Shown piece by piece: positions 1 to 9,358 of a stretch of DNA of 64,000 bases. Within the stretch, counting starts at the first letter, position 1; each line of letters opens with the position of its first letter. Made by a program: the position numbers and the translations under genes. A model generated the notes under the pieces. It ran no database searches. It had not been told where the DNA came from and worked only from the letters and a program-made list of their open reading frames with translations. Source of the DNA: [Clostridium] aerotolerans DSM 5434 (GTDB lineage Bacteria; Bacillota; Clostridia; Lachnospirales; Lachnospiraceae). The stretch spans positions 62,001 through 126,000 of the forward strand of contig NZ_JHWJ01000010.1 of NCBI RefSeq assembly GCF_000687555.1. Reading direction: 5' to 3'.

Positions 1-401
1 CGAAAGCACAGCCAATTTATTTAAAGCCAAGTATGTTCTTCTCCATTGCTGAATCTTCCAAGAACAAAGAAGAAGCAGCGAAGTTCCTTGACTGGTTCAC
101 AAACAGCACCGAAGCAAATGACATTCTTCTTGCAGAAAGAGGAATTCCGGTTAACTCTGCAGTAGCAGATGAAATCAAACCAAAGGCAGACGAAATCGCA
201 CAGCATGTATTTGACTACGTAGCAAAGGTTTCTGAAGTTGCAACACCAATCGATGCTCCAGATCCATCTGGTAAGGGCGAAGTAGAAGCATTAGGAAAAA
301 CAGTTGTAGAGGCAGTTCGTTACGGCGATGCCACTGCAGATGATGCTGTTGCACAGTTCGTACCAGAGGCTAAGAGAATTCTGGAAGAAGCAGCGAAATA
401 G
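1..401 (+). CDS. Sugar ABC transporter substrate-binding protein, C-terminal part
   Basis: The reading frame is open from the window edge to a TAA at 401, so only the last ~133 residues are present. The segment (motifs FLDWFTNS, ERGIPVNS, and a charged helical tail ending in ILEEAAK) resembles the C-terminal lobe of family 1 extracellular solute-binding proteins, which catch oligosaccharides outside the cell. Two CUT1 permease genes follow 26 bases later, which fits a binding protein-permease-permease operon. No ATPase gene is present; CUT1 systems often share a distant MsiK-type ATPase. The likely ligand is a mannose-containing glycan, inferred only from the two mannosidase genes downstream. 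Confidence 0.8.
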   Translation, partial: KAQPIYLKPSMFFSIAESSKNKEEAAKFLDWFTNSTEANDILLAERGIPVNSAVADEIKPKADEIAQHVFDYVAKVSEVATPIDAPDPSGKGEVEALGKTVVEAVRYGDATADDAVAQFVPEAKRILEEAAK

Positions 402-427
402 CAGTTAGAAAGTCTGGAGGGGATATC

Positions 428-1357
428 ATGAAGAACAATCAGATGACCCCTAAGAGAAAAGAGACATTGGTTCAGGTATTAAACAAACCGAAGGTTGCAG
501 GATATGTATTTATCCTGCCCTTCATTATAGGATTCCTTGCATTCCTTGCCGTTCCAATGATTCTGTCCTTAGGGTTTTCATTTACCAGATACAACATATT
601 GAAGACACCGGTTTTTATAGGTCTGGAAAATTACAGAACCATGTTTTTTGGCGATCCAAAGTTCTGGAAAGTATTCGGAGTAACCATGTACTACGTTCTG
701 TTTTCGGTTCCTCTCCGGCTTATCATGGCTCTTGCAGTTGCCATGCTGCTAGTGAAGAGTACTAAATTATCTGGTTTTTACCGGGCAGTTTATTATCTGC
801 CTTCCATCATTGGTTCCAGTGTTGCTGTTGCAATCCTGTGGAAGAGAATGTTTGCCAGTGATGGTGTTATCAATGCACTTTTGAAAATCGTTGGACTACC
901 ATCTGACATTGCATGGCTTGGAAGAACAGACACCGCAATCTGGACTCTGATCATATTGGCAATCTGGCAGTTTGGTTCGTCCATGCTTATATTCTTATCC
1001 GGCCTTAAGCAGATTTCAGTCAGTCTTTATGAAGCTGCTACTGTAGACGGTGCCAATGGCATTCAGCGTTTCTTTAAAATTACGCTTCCTATGCTGACAC
1101 CAACCATTTTCTTTAACCTGATCAACCAGCTGATCAATGGTTTTATGGCATTTACCCAAAGTTACATTATCACTCAGGGAAAACCCAGAGACACCACACT
1201 GTTCTATACGGTTTATATGTATCAGAACTCCTTTACTTATAATAAGCTGGGATACGGCTGTGCCATGGCATGGTTCATGGTATTCGTAGTGGGGCTTCTG
1301 ACTCTGGTACTATTTAAGACCCAGAAGAAGTGGGTACATTATGAAGCAGAAGGGTGA
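428..1357 (+). CDS. CUT1 sugar ABC transporter permease (MalF/UgpA type)
   Basis: A 309-residue inner-membrane permease with about six hydrophobic segments and an N-terminal basic stretch. The EAA loop that contacts the ATPase is seen as EAATVDGANGIQRF followed by KITLPML around residues 200-225. A GGAGG ribosome binding site lies 8 bases before the ATG. It should pair with the next gene to form the channel of an oligosaccharide importer, with the partial binding protein upstream as receptor. Length and topology are normal for the MalF family. Substrate is inferred from context only. Confidence 0.9.
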   Translation: MKNNQMTPKRKETLVQVLNKPKVAGYVFILPFIIGFLAFLAVPMILSLGFSFTRYNILKTPVFIGLENYRTMFFGDPKFWKVFGVTMYYVLFSVPLRLIMALAVAMLLVKSTKLSGFYRAVYYLPSIIGSSVAVAILWKRMFASDGVINALLKIVGLPSDIAWLGRTDTAIWTLIILAIWQFGSSMLIFLSGLKQISVSLYEAATVDGANGIQRFFKITLPMLTPTIFFNLINQLINGFMAFTQSYIITQGKPRDTTLFYTVYMYQNSFTYNKLGYGCAMAWFMVFVVGLLTLVLFKTQKKWVHYEAEG

Positions 1358-1363
1358 TGAAAT

Positions 1364-2218
1364 ATGATGACAGGATATAAAGAAAAAAGAACAGCCATCA
1401 CAGTAATATATCATGTATTTACCTTTTTCTTCGCTTGTGCTATGATATATCCGCTTGTATGGATGGTAATGAGCTCCTTTAAAGACACCAATGAGATATT
1501 TCGTACAGCTGCCAGTCTGTTACCGGAAAAATTTTCTTTTACCAACTACACCGTAGGCTGGAAGGGATTTGCAGGTTACAGTTTTGCAATATTTTTTAAG
1601 AATTCCTTTGTCATTGCCGGACTTTCCACCTTGGGAGCAGTTGTTTCCTCTGCAGTCATCGGCTACGGATTTGCCCGTATTGACTTTAAATTTAAAGGCT
1701 TCTGGTTTGCCTGCATGCTGCTGGCAATGATGCTTCCTTTCCAGGTCATTATGATTCCTCAGTATATTATCTTTAATAAACTGGGCTGGGTAGGCAGCTA
1801 CCTCCCAATTATCGTCCCACAGTTTTTTGGACAGGGCTTTTTCATTTTCTTAAATGTACAGTTTATTAAAGGAATTCCCATTGACTTAGATGAGGCTGCA
1901 AGAATGGATGGCTGTACCGTTTACTCCATCTTCTACCGGATTATTTTACCTCTGATCAAACCTTCACTGGTTACAAGCGCAATTTTCTCCTTCATGTGGA
2001 GATGGGATGATTTCCTTGCTGCGTTAATTTACTTAAGTGATCCGTTGAAATATCCGGTCAGCTACGCCCTTAAGATGTTCTCAGATCCCACAGCTGGTTC
2101 TGACTGGGGCGCAATGTTTGCAATGGCAACCTTATCCCTGGTACCGATTTTCCTTATTTTCTTGACCATGCAGAAATATCTGGTTGAAGGAATCGCATCC
2201 ACAGGAATTAAGGGCTAA
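1364..2218 (+). CDS. CUT1 sugar ABC transporter permease (MalG/UgpE type)
   Basis: A 284-residue permease with six hydrophobic segments and a clear EAA loop (DEAARMDGCTVYSIF, then ILPLIKPS) in the C-terminal half. The C-terminus (KYLVEGIASTGIKG) is the usual MalG-type ending. It starts 6 bases after the previous permease gene, so both are surely co-transcribed. A strong terminator follows directly, which separates this transporter from the mannosidase genes, although some read-through into them is likely. Confidence 0.9.
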   Translation: MMTGYKEKRTAITVIYHVFTFFFACAMIYPLVWMVMSSFKDTNEIFRTAASLLPEKFSFTNYTVGWKGFAGYSFAIFFKNSFVIAGLSTLGAVVSSAVIGYGFARIDFKFKGFWFACMLLAMMLPFQVIMIPQYIIFNKLGWVGSYLPIIVPQFFGQGFFIFLNVQFIKGIPIDLDEAARMDGCTVYSIFYRIILPLIKPSLVTSAIFSFMWRWDDFLAALIYLSDPLKYPVSYALKMFSDPTAGSDWGAMFAMATLSLVPIFLIFLTMQKYLVEGIASTGIKG

Positions 2219-2231
2219 AGATAGCTTTTCA

Positions 2232-2268
2232 GGCGGGAGACCAAGACGATTTGGTTTCCCGCCTTTTT
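2232..2268 (+). terminator. Rho-independent terminator after the CUT1 operon
   Basis: A 13-bp stem (GGCGGGAGACCAA pairing with TTGGTTTCCCGCC, one G-U pair) with a 6-base loop is followed by TTTTT. Confidence 0.9.
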
Positions 2269-2296
2269 AAAATTATGAAAAAGGCGGAATGATGTT

Positions 2297-5200
2297 ATGA
2301 ATCCTATGAGAAACAGATTAAAGGCAGCAGCAGATTCATTAAAAGCATTATGCTATCAGGATGTAAGAAGAGTGGAGCAGATGTTCATGAGTCCCGGGGA
2401 TTACAGCTTTAAGGAAAGCTTTGACAGCAGTACGCTTCCGTGGACTCCCTTTGGACCGGATGAAACCTGGGGAGGAACCGATAAGCATTACTGGTTTCAG
2501 ACAACCGTCACCTTACCGGATGAGTGGAGTGGAGCCCAGGTAAGAGGAACTTTAAATACAGGAGCAACAGATATCTGGAATACAGACAATCCTCAGATCC
2601 TTGTCTATGTAAATGGCAGATTGTCAGGCACCATGGATATGAACCATCAGGATATCATTCTCTCCGATGATGCAAAGGCCGGGGATACGTATGAGCTGGC
2701 ATTTTACGCCTATTCAAACAGTACAGGGCTTACCAACTTCTTTCATCTGGAAATTGGGGTGTATTCCGAACCTATGGCTCAATTTTATTATGATTTTACG
2801 GTTCCCTTTGAAGCTGCTGACCTTCTGGAGGAGGACGATTTAGAGAGGATCGATACCTTTAAGGCCCTTAATGAGGCCCTGAATCTGGTTGATTTAAAGC
2901 GTCCTGGTTCCCAAGCCTTCTTTGATTCCGTGAAGGAAGCCGACTCCTGGCTTTTGGAGCATTATTATAAGGACAGGCCGGAAAATCCCATCACCGTTCA
3001 CAGCATCGGTCACACCCACATTGATGTAGCCTGGAAATGGCCCTTAAAGCAGACAAGACAAAAAACAGTGAGAAGCTTTCAGACCGTACTAAATCTCATG
3101 AAGCGTTATCCGGAATATAAATTCATGTCAAGCCAGCCTCAGCTTTATGAATTTGTGAAGGAAGAAGCACCTGGGGTATTTGAGGAAATTAAGGAAAGAA
3201 TTAAGGAAGGGCGCTGGGAAACAGAAGGAGCCATGTGGCTGGAGCCGGACTGCAACCTGGCATCAGGAGAATCCCTGGTGCGCCATATTCTTTATGGTCG
3301 CAGGTTCTTTGAAAAGGAACTGGGCGGAGCCGTCAATGAAGTGTTATGGCTTCCCGATGTATTCGGATACAGTGCTGCCATTCCTCAGATCATGAAGCAG
3401 TCAGGCCTTCCTTATTTCATGACAACAAAGCTTGGCTGGAATGAGTTCAACCAGTTCCCAAACGATGTGTTCCGCTGGAGAGGCATTGACGGTAGTGAGG
3501 TACTTACTTACTTAATCTCCACCAGGGACTATGTAAAGAATGGGGAACCGGTGAAGAATTTCAGCACCACCTATAACGGAAGACAGGATGCCAAACAGAT
3601 CATGGGAACCTGGCAGAGATTCCAGAACAAGGACGTAAGCAAAGAGGTTCTTACCTGTTACGGCTATGGAGATGGAGGCGGCGGTCCTACCGAAGAGATG
3701 CTGGAGCAGAGCCGTCGTCTGGAGCGAAGCGTTGCCAGAGCACCTAAAACAAAGCAGACCTTTGTCAAAGACTTCTTTCATATCCTGGAGGAGCGCATGG
3801 ATCCCAAGCAGCTTCCTGTCTGGGATGGGGAGTTATATTTAGAGCACCACCGGGGAACCTATACCTCCATGGCGAAGAATAAGAAATACAACCGTACCTG
3901 CGAGTTCTTAAACGCTGACACCGAGTTTTATTCTGTGCTGAACCTTCTCCTGACAAAAGACGGAGAGTATCCATCAAAGACTTTAGAGGAAAACTGGAAG
4001 CTCCTTCTTTTAAACCAGTTCCACGACATTCTTCCTGGTTCTTCCATCAAGGAGGTTTATGAGGATTCTCAGATTCAGTACGAGCAGATCATAAAATCAG
4101 GCAATGAGATCATTGAGACCTGTCTGGACCGCCTTCTTTCTGAGGCTGGTCTTAAAGAGACAAAGGATAAGGGAGACGCCTTGTCCGTATGGAACTCCTT
4201 AAGCTTTGGAAGAACGGGTATTGTATCCGTAAACCAGCCGGTGAAAGACATTGGCCTGTTATCCCAGGAAGCAGAAAACGGAGAGATTCTTTATCTGGCA
4301 GAAGAAGTACCGTCAAAGGGGTATGAAGTGTTTGGAAACGAAACCAGAACGTCATCTTACGACGATTCCCCTGTTATCTCAGACTTTGAAGCAGACAAGG
4401 AAGGCCGTCCATTTAAGCTTACTACACCATACTATGAAGTGGAATTTAGCTCCCAGGGAACCATGACCAGGCTTTACGATAAGATAGAGGACAGAAGTCT
4501 CTTAAAAGAAGGCGCACAGGGAAATGAGCTTCTTGTGTTCGAAGACCGTCCCCTGGAGTTCGATGCCTGGAACATTGATGCCACCTACCGGGAAAAGGTA
4601 TGGAATGTAAACGAGGTATTGGAAGCACGGCTTTTGGAGAATGGCCCGGTAAGAGGAACCATTCTGGTGAAGAAGAAATTCATGGATTCCATCATAAAAC
4701 AAAAAATCAGCTTTTACAAGCATACCAAGAGAATCGACTTTAAGACATGGATTAACTGGACCGAACATCAGCTTCTTTTAAAGGCAGCATTTCCTCTGGA
4801 TATCCTCTCCAAGGAAGCCAACTATGACATTCAGTTCGGCAACGTAAGCCGTCCTACGCACGAGAATACCACCTGGGATCAGGCAAGATTTGAGGTGTGC
4901 GCTCATAAATGGGCTGACATTTCAGAACCAGGATACGGAGCAGCTCTTTTAAATGACTGCAAATACGGTTATGACATCCATGATTCCAATATTCGGCTGA
5001 CCCTCTTAAAATCAGGTATTTTCCCCAATCCTGATGCAGACCAGGGAGAGCATGAGTTCACCTATTCCCTCTATCCTCACCAGGGTGATTTCCGGACTGG
5101 TGGCGTGGTGAGAGAAGCTTACGATTTAAATTGCCCTATGAAGGCAAAGAGCGCGACAGGAAAGGAAAGCCTTTCATACTCCCTTCTTTCTATTGAGGAA

Positions 5201-5440
5201 GAAAATATATTAGCGGATACGGTAAAATTGGCTGAGGATGGAGATGGTATCGTAATCCGTATGTATGAAACCTATGGAAAGCGGACCAGGGCTCATGTGA
5301 AATTCGCTGACATGAACGTAGTAGAAGCAGTTTCCTGTACCTGTCTGGAGGAAGAAACCGAGACCATTCCATGTAAGGAAAACGAGCTTTTAATCACATT
5401 TAAGCCATACGAGATTAAGACCATAAAGCTAAAGCGATAA
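2297..5440 (+). CDS. Alpha-mannosidase, glycoside hydrolase family 38 (first copy)
   Basis: A 1047-residue retaining alpha-mannosidase without signal peptide, so it should act in the cytoplasm on imported mannosides. GH38 landmarks are visible: the zinc site HTHIDVAW (H241, D243), the nucleophile in LWLPDVFGYS (D354), the glycine-rich YGDGGGGPT stretch, and the zinc histidine in NQFHDILPGSS (H576). An N-terminal beta domain (about 1-230) precedes the barrel, and a large C-terminal beta-sandwich follows, as usual for bacterial class II enzymes. The length is typical. It lies between a CUT1 transporter and a second GH38, which supports a mannoglycan catabolic role. The exact linkage specificity cannot be read from the sequence. 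Confidence 0.93.
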   Translation: MNPMRNRLKAAADSLKALCYQDVRRVEQMFMSPGDYSFKESFDSSTLPWTPFGPDETWGGTDKHYWFQTTVTLPDEWSGAQVRGTLNTGATDIWNTDNPQILVYVNGRLSGTMDMNHQDIILSDDAKAGDTYELAFYAYSNSTGLTNFFHLEIGVYSEPMAQFYYDFTVPFEAADLLEEDDLERIDTFKALNEALNLVDLKRPGSQAFFDSVKEADSWLLEHYYKDRPENPITVHSIGHTHIDVAWKWPLKQTRQKTVRSFQTVLNLMKRYPEYKFMSSQPQLYEFVKEEAPGVFEEIKERIKEGRWETEGAMWLEPDCNLASGESLVRHILYGRRFFEKELGGAVNEVLWLPDVFGYSAAIPQIMKQSGLPYFMTTKLGWNEFNQFPNDVFRWRGIDGSEVLTYLISTRDYVKNGEPVKNFSTTYNGRQDAKQIMGTWQRFQNKDVSKEVLTCYGYGDGGGGPTEEMLEQSRRLERSVARAPKTKQTFVKDFFHILEERMDPKQLPVWDGELYLEHHRGTYTSMAKNKKYNRTCEFLNADTEFYSVLNLLLTKDGEYPSKTLEENWKLLLLNQFHDILPGSSIKEVYEDSQIQYEQIIKSGNEIIETCLDRLLSEAGLKETKDKGDALSVWNSLSFGRTGIVSVNQPVKDIGLLSQEAENGEILYLAEEVPSKGYEVFGNETRTSSYDDSPVISDFEADKEGRPFKLTTPYYEVEFSSQGTMTRLYDKIEDRSLLKEGAQGNELLVFEDRPLEFDAWNIDATYREKVWNVNEVLEARLLENGPVRGTILVKKKFMDSIIKQKISFYKHTKRIDFKTWINWTEHQLLLKAAFPLDILSKEANYDIQFGNVSRPTHENTTWDQARFEVCAHKWADISEPGYGAALLNDCKYGYDIHDSNIRLTLLKSGIFPNPDADQGEHEFTYSLYPHQGDFRTGGVVREAYDLNCPMKAKSATGKESLSYSLLSIEEENILADTVKLAEDGDGIVIRMYETYGKRTRAHVKFADMNVVEAVSCTCLEEETETIPCKENELLITFKPYEIKTIKLKR

Positions 5441-5514
5441 GTATCTCTGCAAAATATGCACAAACTGTACAAAGATTTCACAAAGAATGCATAGCCTGTT
5501 TGCCTTTTATCCAA

Positions 5515-5520
5515 TATAAT
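5515..5520 (+). promoter_or_regulatory. Possible -10 element before the second GH38 gene
   Basis: A TATAAT hexamer lies 35 bases before the start codon in the 114-base intergenic gap. No convincing -35 is seen, so an activator-dependent promoter or chance in AT-rich DNA are both possible. Confidence 0.3.
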
Positions 5521-5554
5521 GTACCCATAACTTTGATATCGTGGAGGGAAAACA

Positions 5555-8500
5555 ATGGTATTGGCGGAGGAACGGCAGCAACGAATTAAAATATGGCTGG
5601 AGGAAATGAGACATCATATGTTTTATAAGCTTTGTGATGTCCCGGTTTCCGGCTTTATGACCACGGAACGGCTCCCATTGGAGGAAGTATTAACGAAAGA
5701 ATTTACACCTATGCCCACTGGCACTCCATGGGGCGCAAAGTGGGAATACGGCTGGTTTCAGGCAGAGGTCATTCTCCCAAAAGAAGCAGAAGGAAAGAGA
5801 ATCCTTCTTCGCCCGGATGTAGGGGGGGAGATGCTTTTATGGGTCAATGGTAAGACTGCCGGCTCCAGGGATTTAAAACACGATGGAATTACATTAACAC
5901 GCTGCGGGAGAGCGGGAGAACGCTTTCATATTGTGGCGGAAAGCTATGCAGGGCATGGGCCTAGGCTGGAAAACGGCGGACCATGTCCTTTTGGCAGTAT
6001 TCCAGTGCCGGAGCCGCCTGCTCATCAGGTCAAGGTGGGAGTCTGTGATATTGGCATATGGAATGAGGAGGCGTTTCAGCTCTATATGGATGCATTTACC
6101 CTCTCTAAGCTCTATGAAGGACTGGACCCCAAATCCCTTCGTGCCATGAAGATAAGGGAGGGGCTGTTTCGGTTTACTCAGATCGTGGATTTTGAGCTGG
6201 AACCGGAAGCTTTTCAGGAGACTCTTTGTAGGGCCAGAGAGGTCTTAAAGCCCCTTTTGGAATGCAGGAATGGTTCCACAGCGCCAGAGTATACCATCTT
6301 TGGTCAATCCCATCTGGATCTTGCCTGGCTGTGGCCCTGGGAGGAAACAAAGAGAAAATGTGCAAGAACCATTTCCACACAGCTGGCTCTGTCAGAGGAA
6401 TACGAAGATTATAAATTCCTTTTATGTGAGCCTCCCATTATGGAGACCATAAAAGAGCTGTACCCGGAACTTTACGGACGCTTACTGAAAAAGATAGAGG
6501 AAGGGTCCTTTATCCCGGAAGGCGGTATGTATGTGGAACCAGATACCAACCTGGTTTCAGGGGAAAGCCTTATTCGTCAGTGCCTTTACGGAAGACGGTG
6601 GTTTCGGGAAGAGTTGAATCAGGAAACCCTCATGGTGTGGATCCCTGACTGCTTTGGATTCAGCGGACAGCTTCCTCAGATCATGAAAGGCTGCGGCATC
6701 AAGTATTTTGCCACTCAGAAAATGGCCAGGGCCTTAAAGGGATGTGATGTATTTCCCTACAATATCTTCTGGTGGGAAGGAATTGACGGCAGCCGGGTAC
6801 TGACCCATTTCTTTAAAAAGAATAATGCCAGACTGGACCCTCTTGACATGATTACCCGCTGGGAAGAGGACAGGGTCCAGCAGGAAAATATAGATACCTT
6901 TCTATTTCCCTTTGGCTTTGGAGACGGCGGCGGCGGCCCCACCAGAGAGATGCTAGAGGTGGCAAGAAGAGTGGAAGATTTAGAAGGGGCCCCCCGCACC
7001 CGTATGGAAAGTCCGGTTCAGTTTTTTAAGCGGCTGGAGGAAGCGGGTAATATAAACGAGGTCTATCAGGGAGAGCTCTATCTTCCATGGCACAGAGGAA
7101 CCTATACCTCTCAGGCAAAGGTCAAAAAGGCAAATCGTAAGGCGGAAATATCCCTGCGGGATGCAGAGCTTTGGAGCTCCTTAAGCTTCCTGGTAAGTGA
7201 TGGTAAGGACCGGAGAGAAGAACTTGAGATTCTCTGGAAAAAGCTTCTCTTTAACCAATTCCATGATATCTTACCGGGAACCTCTATAACCAGAGTCAAT
7301 GAAGATGCCAGAAAAGATTTGAACGACGTAATAAAAGGAGCCGGGGAGATATTAAAAGAGTCCCAGGAAGCCCTTGTTCGGGGTATGGAAGAAAGCTTCT
7401 CGGTGTTTAACTCCTTATCCTGGGAAAGGGAAGAACTGATTGAATTGCCTTATAAGGAAGGGAAATCATATGAGAGGAACGGGGAAAAACTTACCTCCCA
7501 AAGAATGGAAGATAAGGTCCTCATTCCGGTTAAGGTTCCTTCACTTGGATATATTCAGATAGATGCAAAAGAGGATGACGGAGAAGTCATAGAGCCACAA
7601 TCTCCTTGTAGCGTTTCTAAGAAACAGGATTCTTACATACTTGAAAACAAATACGTGACCGTAGTGGTAAATCCCCGTGGAGAAGTTACAAGCTTCGTAG
7701 AAAAGGAAACAGGGATAGAATTCGTACAGGGCTCCTTAAACAAGCTCTGCATGTATCAGGATATAAATATAGACTACGATGCCTGGGAGATGAGCTCCTT
7801 TTATAAAGAGCAGCCCATAGAGCTTATAGGTCCTGTGGAAATCAATGTAGTGGAAGGCGGTCCTCTAATGGCAGCTCTGGAGGTGAAGCGGATGCTTCAT
7901 CATTCCCCCATGACCCAGAGGATTCAGCTTTCCAGTCACAGCAGACGCCTTGATTTTGTTACAGAGGTGGACTGGAGGGAGACTCATAAGCTTTTAAAAG
8001 CAGAATTCCCGGTCAATATCCGTACCAGTGAAGCCATACAGGAAATCCAGTTCGGTTACGTGAAACGCCCCACCCATCAGAACCGGAGATACGATGCTGA
8101 CCGATTCGAGGTATGCAACCACCGGTATACCGCTCTTAGTGAGCCCGGGCGAACTGCTGCTGTACTAAATGACTGCAAATATGGAATCAGTACCAGCGGA
8201 AATTCCATGGAGCTTACCCTGTTAAAGGCACCGGTGTGGCCGGATATGTATGCAGATAAAGAAATCCACCAGTTTACCTATTCCTTCTATGCCATTGGGA
8301 GGGATTTTACAGAGAGCAGAGTCATACAGGAAGGCATGGAGCTAAACCACAAGCTATCCCTACTTGGCCTTGGAGCAGGAGATAGACAGTTCCTTTCCCT
8401 ATCGTCAGACAGTATAGTACTGGAAACCATAAAGCTATCAGAGGATGGAGCCGGCCATATGATTATGAGGCTTTATGAATCCCAGGGAAGGCATGAAAAC

Positions 8501-8665
8501 TGCACGGTAACAGCCCATTTAAAGGTCCAGGAGGCCTACGAAACAACGATGGAAGAAGGGCTTTTAGAGGGACAAAGAGTCACTGTAACAGAGGCTTACG
8601 GAAAGAGTGAAATGTTCCTGGATTTTGCGCCGTTTGAAATCAAAACCATCAGAGTTTTACTGTAA
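5555..8665 (+). CDS. Alpha-mannosidase, glycoside hydrolase family 38 (second copy)
   Basis: A 1036-residue cytoplasmic GH38 enzyme, paralogous to the preceding gene along its whole length. Zinc ligands are H253 and D255 in QSHLDLAW, the nucleophile is D365 in WIPDCFGFS, and the C-terminal zinc histidine is H570 in NQFHDILPGTS. The first histidine of the usual HxHxD motif is glutamine here; by comparison with Golgi mannosidase II that residue is not a metal ligand, so activity should be kept. GGAGG lies 8 bases before the ATG. The divergence of the two copies suggests different linkages or aglycones. Both C-termini end in the same style (FEIKTIRVLL here, YEIKTIKLKR in the first). Confidence 0.93.
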   Translation: MVLAEERQQRIKIWLEEMRHHMFYKLCDVPVSGFMTTERLPLEEVLTKEFTPMPTGTPWGAKWEYGWFQAEVILPKEAEGKRILLRPDVGGEMLLWVNGKTAGSRDLKHDGITLTRCGRAGERFHIVAESYAGHGPRLENGGPCPFGSIPVPEPPAHQVKVGVCDIGIWNEEAFQLYMDAFTLSKLYEGLDPKSLRAMKIREGLFRFTQIVDFELEPEAFQETLCRAREVLKPLLECRNGSTAPEYTIFGQSHLDLAWLWPWEETKRKCARTISTQLALSEEYEDYKFLLCEPPIMETIKELYPELYGRLLKKIEEGSFIPEGGMYVEPDTNLVSGESLIRQCLYGRRWFREELNQETLMVWIPDCFGFSGQLPQIMKGCGIKYFATQKMARALKGCDVFPYNIFWWEGIDGSRVLTHFFKKNNARLDPLDMITRWEEDRVQQENIDTFLFPFGFGDGGGGPTREMLEVARRVEDLEGAPRTRMESPVQFFKRLEEAGNINEVYQGELYLPWHRGTYTSQAKVKKANRKAEISLRDAELWSSLSFLVSDGKDRREELEILWKKLLFNQFHDILPGTSITRVNEDARKDLNDVIKGAGEILKESQEALVRGMEESFSVFNSLSWEREELIELPYKEGKSYERNGEKLTSQRMEDKVLIPVKVPSLGYIQIDAKEDDGEVIEPQSPCSVSKKQDSYILENKYVTVVVNPRGEVTSFVEKETGIEFVQGSLNKLCMYQDINIDYDAWEMSSFYKEQPIELIGPVEINVVEGGPLMAALEVKRMLHHSPMTQRIQLSSHSRRLDFVTEVDWRETHKLLKAEFPVNIRTSEAIQEIQFGYVKRPTHQNRRYDADRFEVCNHRYTALSEPGRTAAVLNDCKYGISTSGNSMELTLLKAPVWPDMYADKEIHQFTYSFYAIGRDFTESRVIQEGMELNHKLSLLGLGAGDRQFLSLSSDSIVLETIKLSEDGAGHMIMRLYESQGRHENCTVTAHLKVQEAYETTMEEGLLEGQRVTVTEAYGKSEMFLDFAPFEIKTIRVLL

Positions 8666-8735
8666 ACGCAAAAAATGCATACTAAACAGGAGAAATAAAA
8701 ACAAATTACGCATAGCTACAATTTACACAAAATAT

Positions 8736-8741
8736 TATAAT
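8736..8741 (+). promoter_or_regulatory. Possible -10 element before the HAD/transporter operon
   Basis: TATAAT sits 55 bases before the HAD gene start in a 131-base AT-rich gap. The matching -35 region is poor. An own promoter here would make HAD, permease, permease and binding protein one unit. Confidence 0.3.
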
Positions 8742-8796
8742 TCTTTCAACAGCTTTAAGCGAAAAGCAACAAAATAAATTTTACGGAGTTTACAAA

Positions 8797-9339
8797 ATGC
8801 AGAAAAAACTAATCATTTTTACAGACAGCGGAGACACAATTATTGACGAAGGCACAGAAATTCGCAATGAAGAAGATATTGTGACCCATGCGGAGATGAT
8901 ACCTGGTGCGGGTGAAACCCTAAAAGCTCTTTATGATGCCGGATATACCATTGCCATGGTAGCCGACGGTGAAGAGCAGTCCTTTACCAATGTATACGAA
9001 GAAAATGGGCTGGGATATTGTTTTCATACCAGAACGATTTCTGAGATCGTTGGAGTCCAAAAGCCATCCGAATTGATGTTTCAGGATGCCATGGAAAAAA
9101 ATCACTTAACGGAAGAGGATAAGAAACGCATTGTTATGATCGGCAATAATGTCCGCAAGGATGTAGCTGGAGCAAACCGTTTTGGCATCACTTCCATACT
9201 GATAGACTGGTCCCCCCGTTATGACATGAACCCGGCCAATGAAGATGAAACGCCGGACTATATCGTACATGAGCCGAAAGAACTTCTGGCCCTCATTGAG
9301 AGCCTGGAGGAAACGCTTCAAAAGGACGGGAATGCATAG
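8797..9339 (+). CDS. HAD-superfamily hydrolase-like protein
   Basis: A 180-residue protein with a HAD Rossmann core and a short cap. Motif I is FTDSGDTI (D10) near the N-terminus, the motif III lysine is in VQKPSE, and motif IV is IGNNVRKDV. Compared with the classical DxDGT motif, the second aspartate is glycine, and the usual GD of motif IV is GN. It may thus be a weak or special phosphatase, or a phosphoglycomutase/regulatory variant. It lies between mannosidase and transporter genes, 19 bases before the permease start, so a role in sugar-phosphate handling is plausible but not shown. Confidence 0.75.
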   Translation: MQKKLIIFTDSGDTIIDEGTEIRNEEDIVTHAEMIPGAGETLKALYDAGYTIAMVADGEEQSFTNVYEENGLGYCFHTRTISEIVGVQKPSELMFQDAMEKNHLTEEDKKRIVMIGNNVRKDVAGANRFGITSILIDWSPRYDMNPANEDETPDYIVHEPKELLALIESLEETLQKDGNA

Positions 9340-9358
9340 AAAAGAGGGAAAATGAGCG

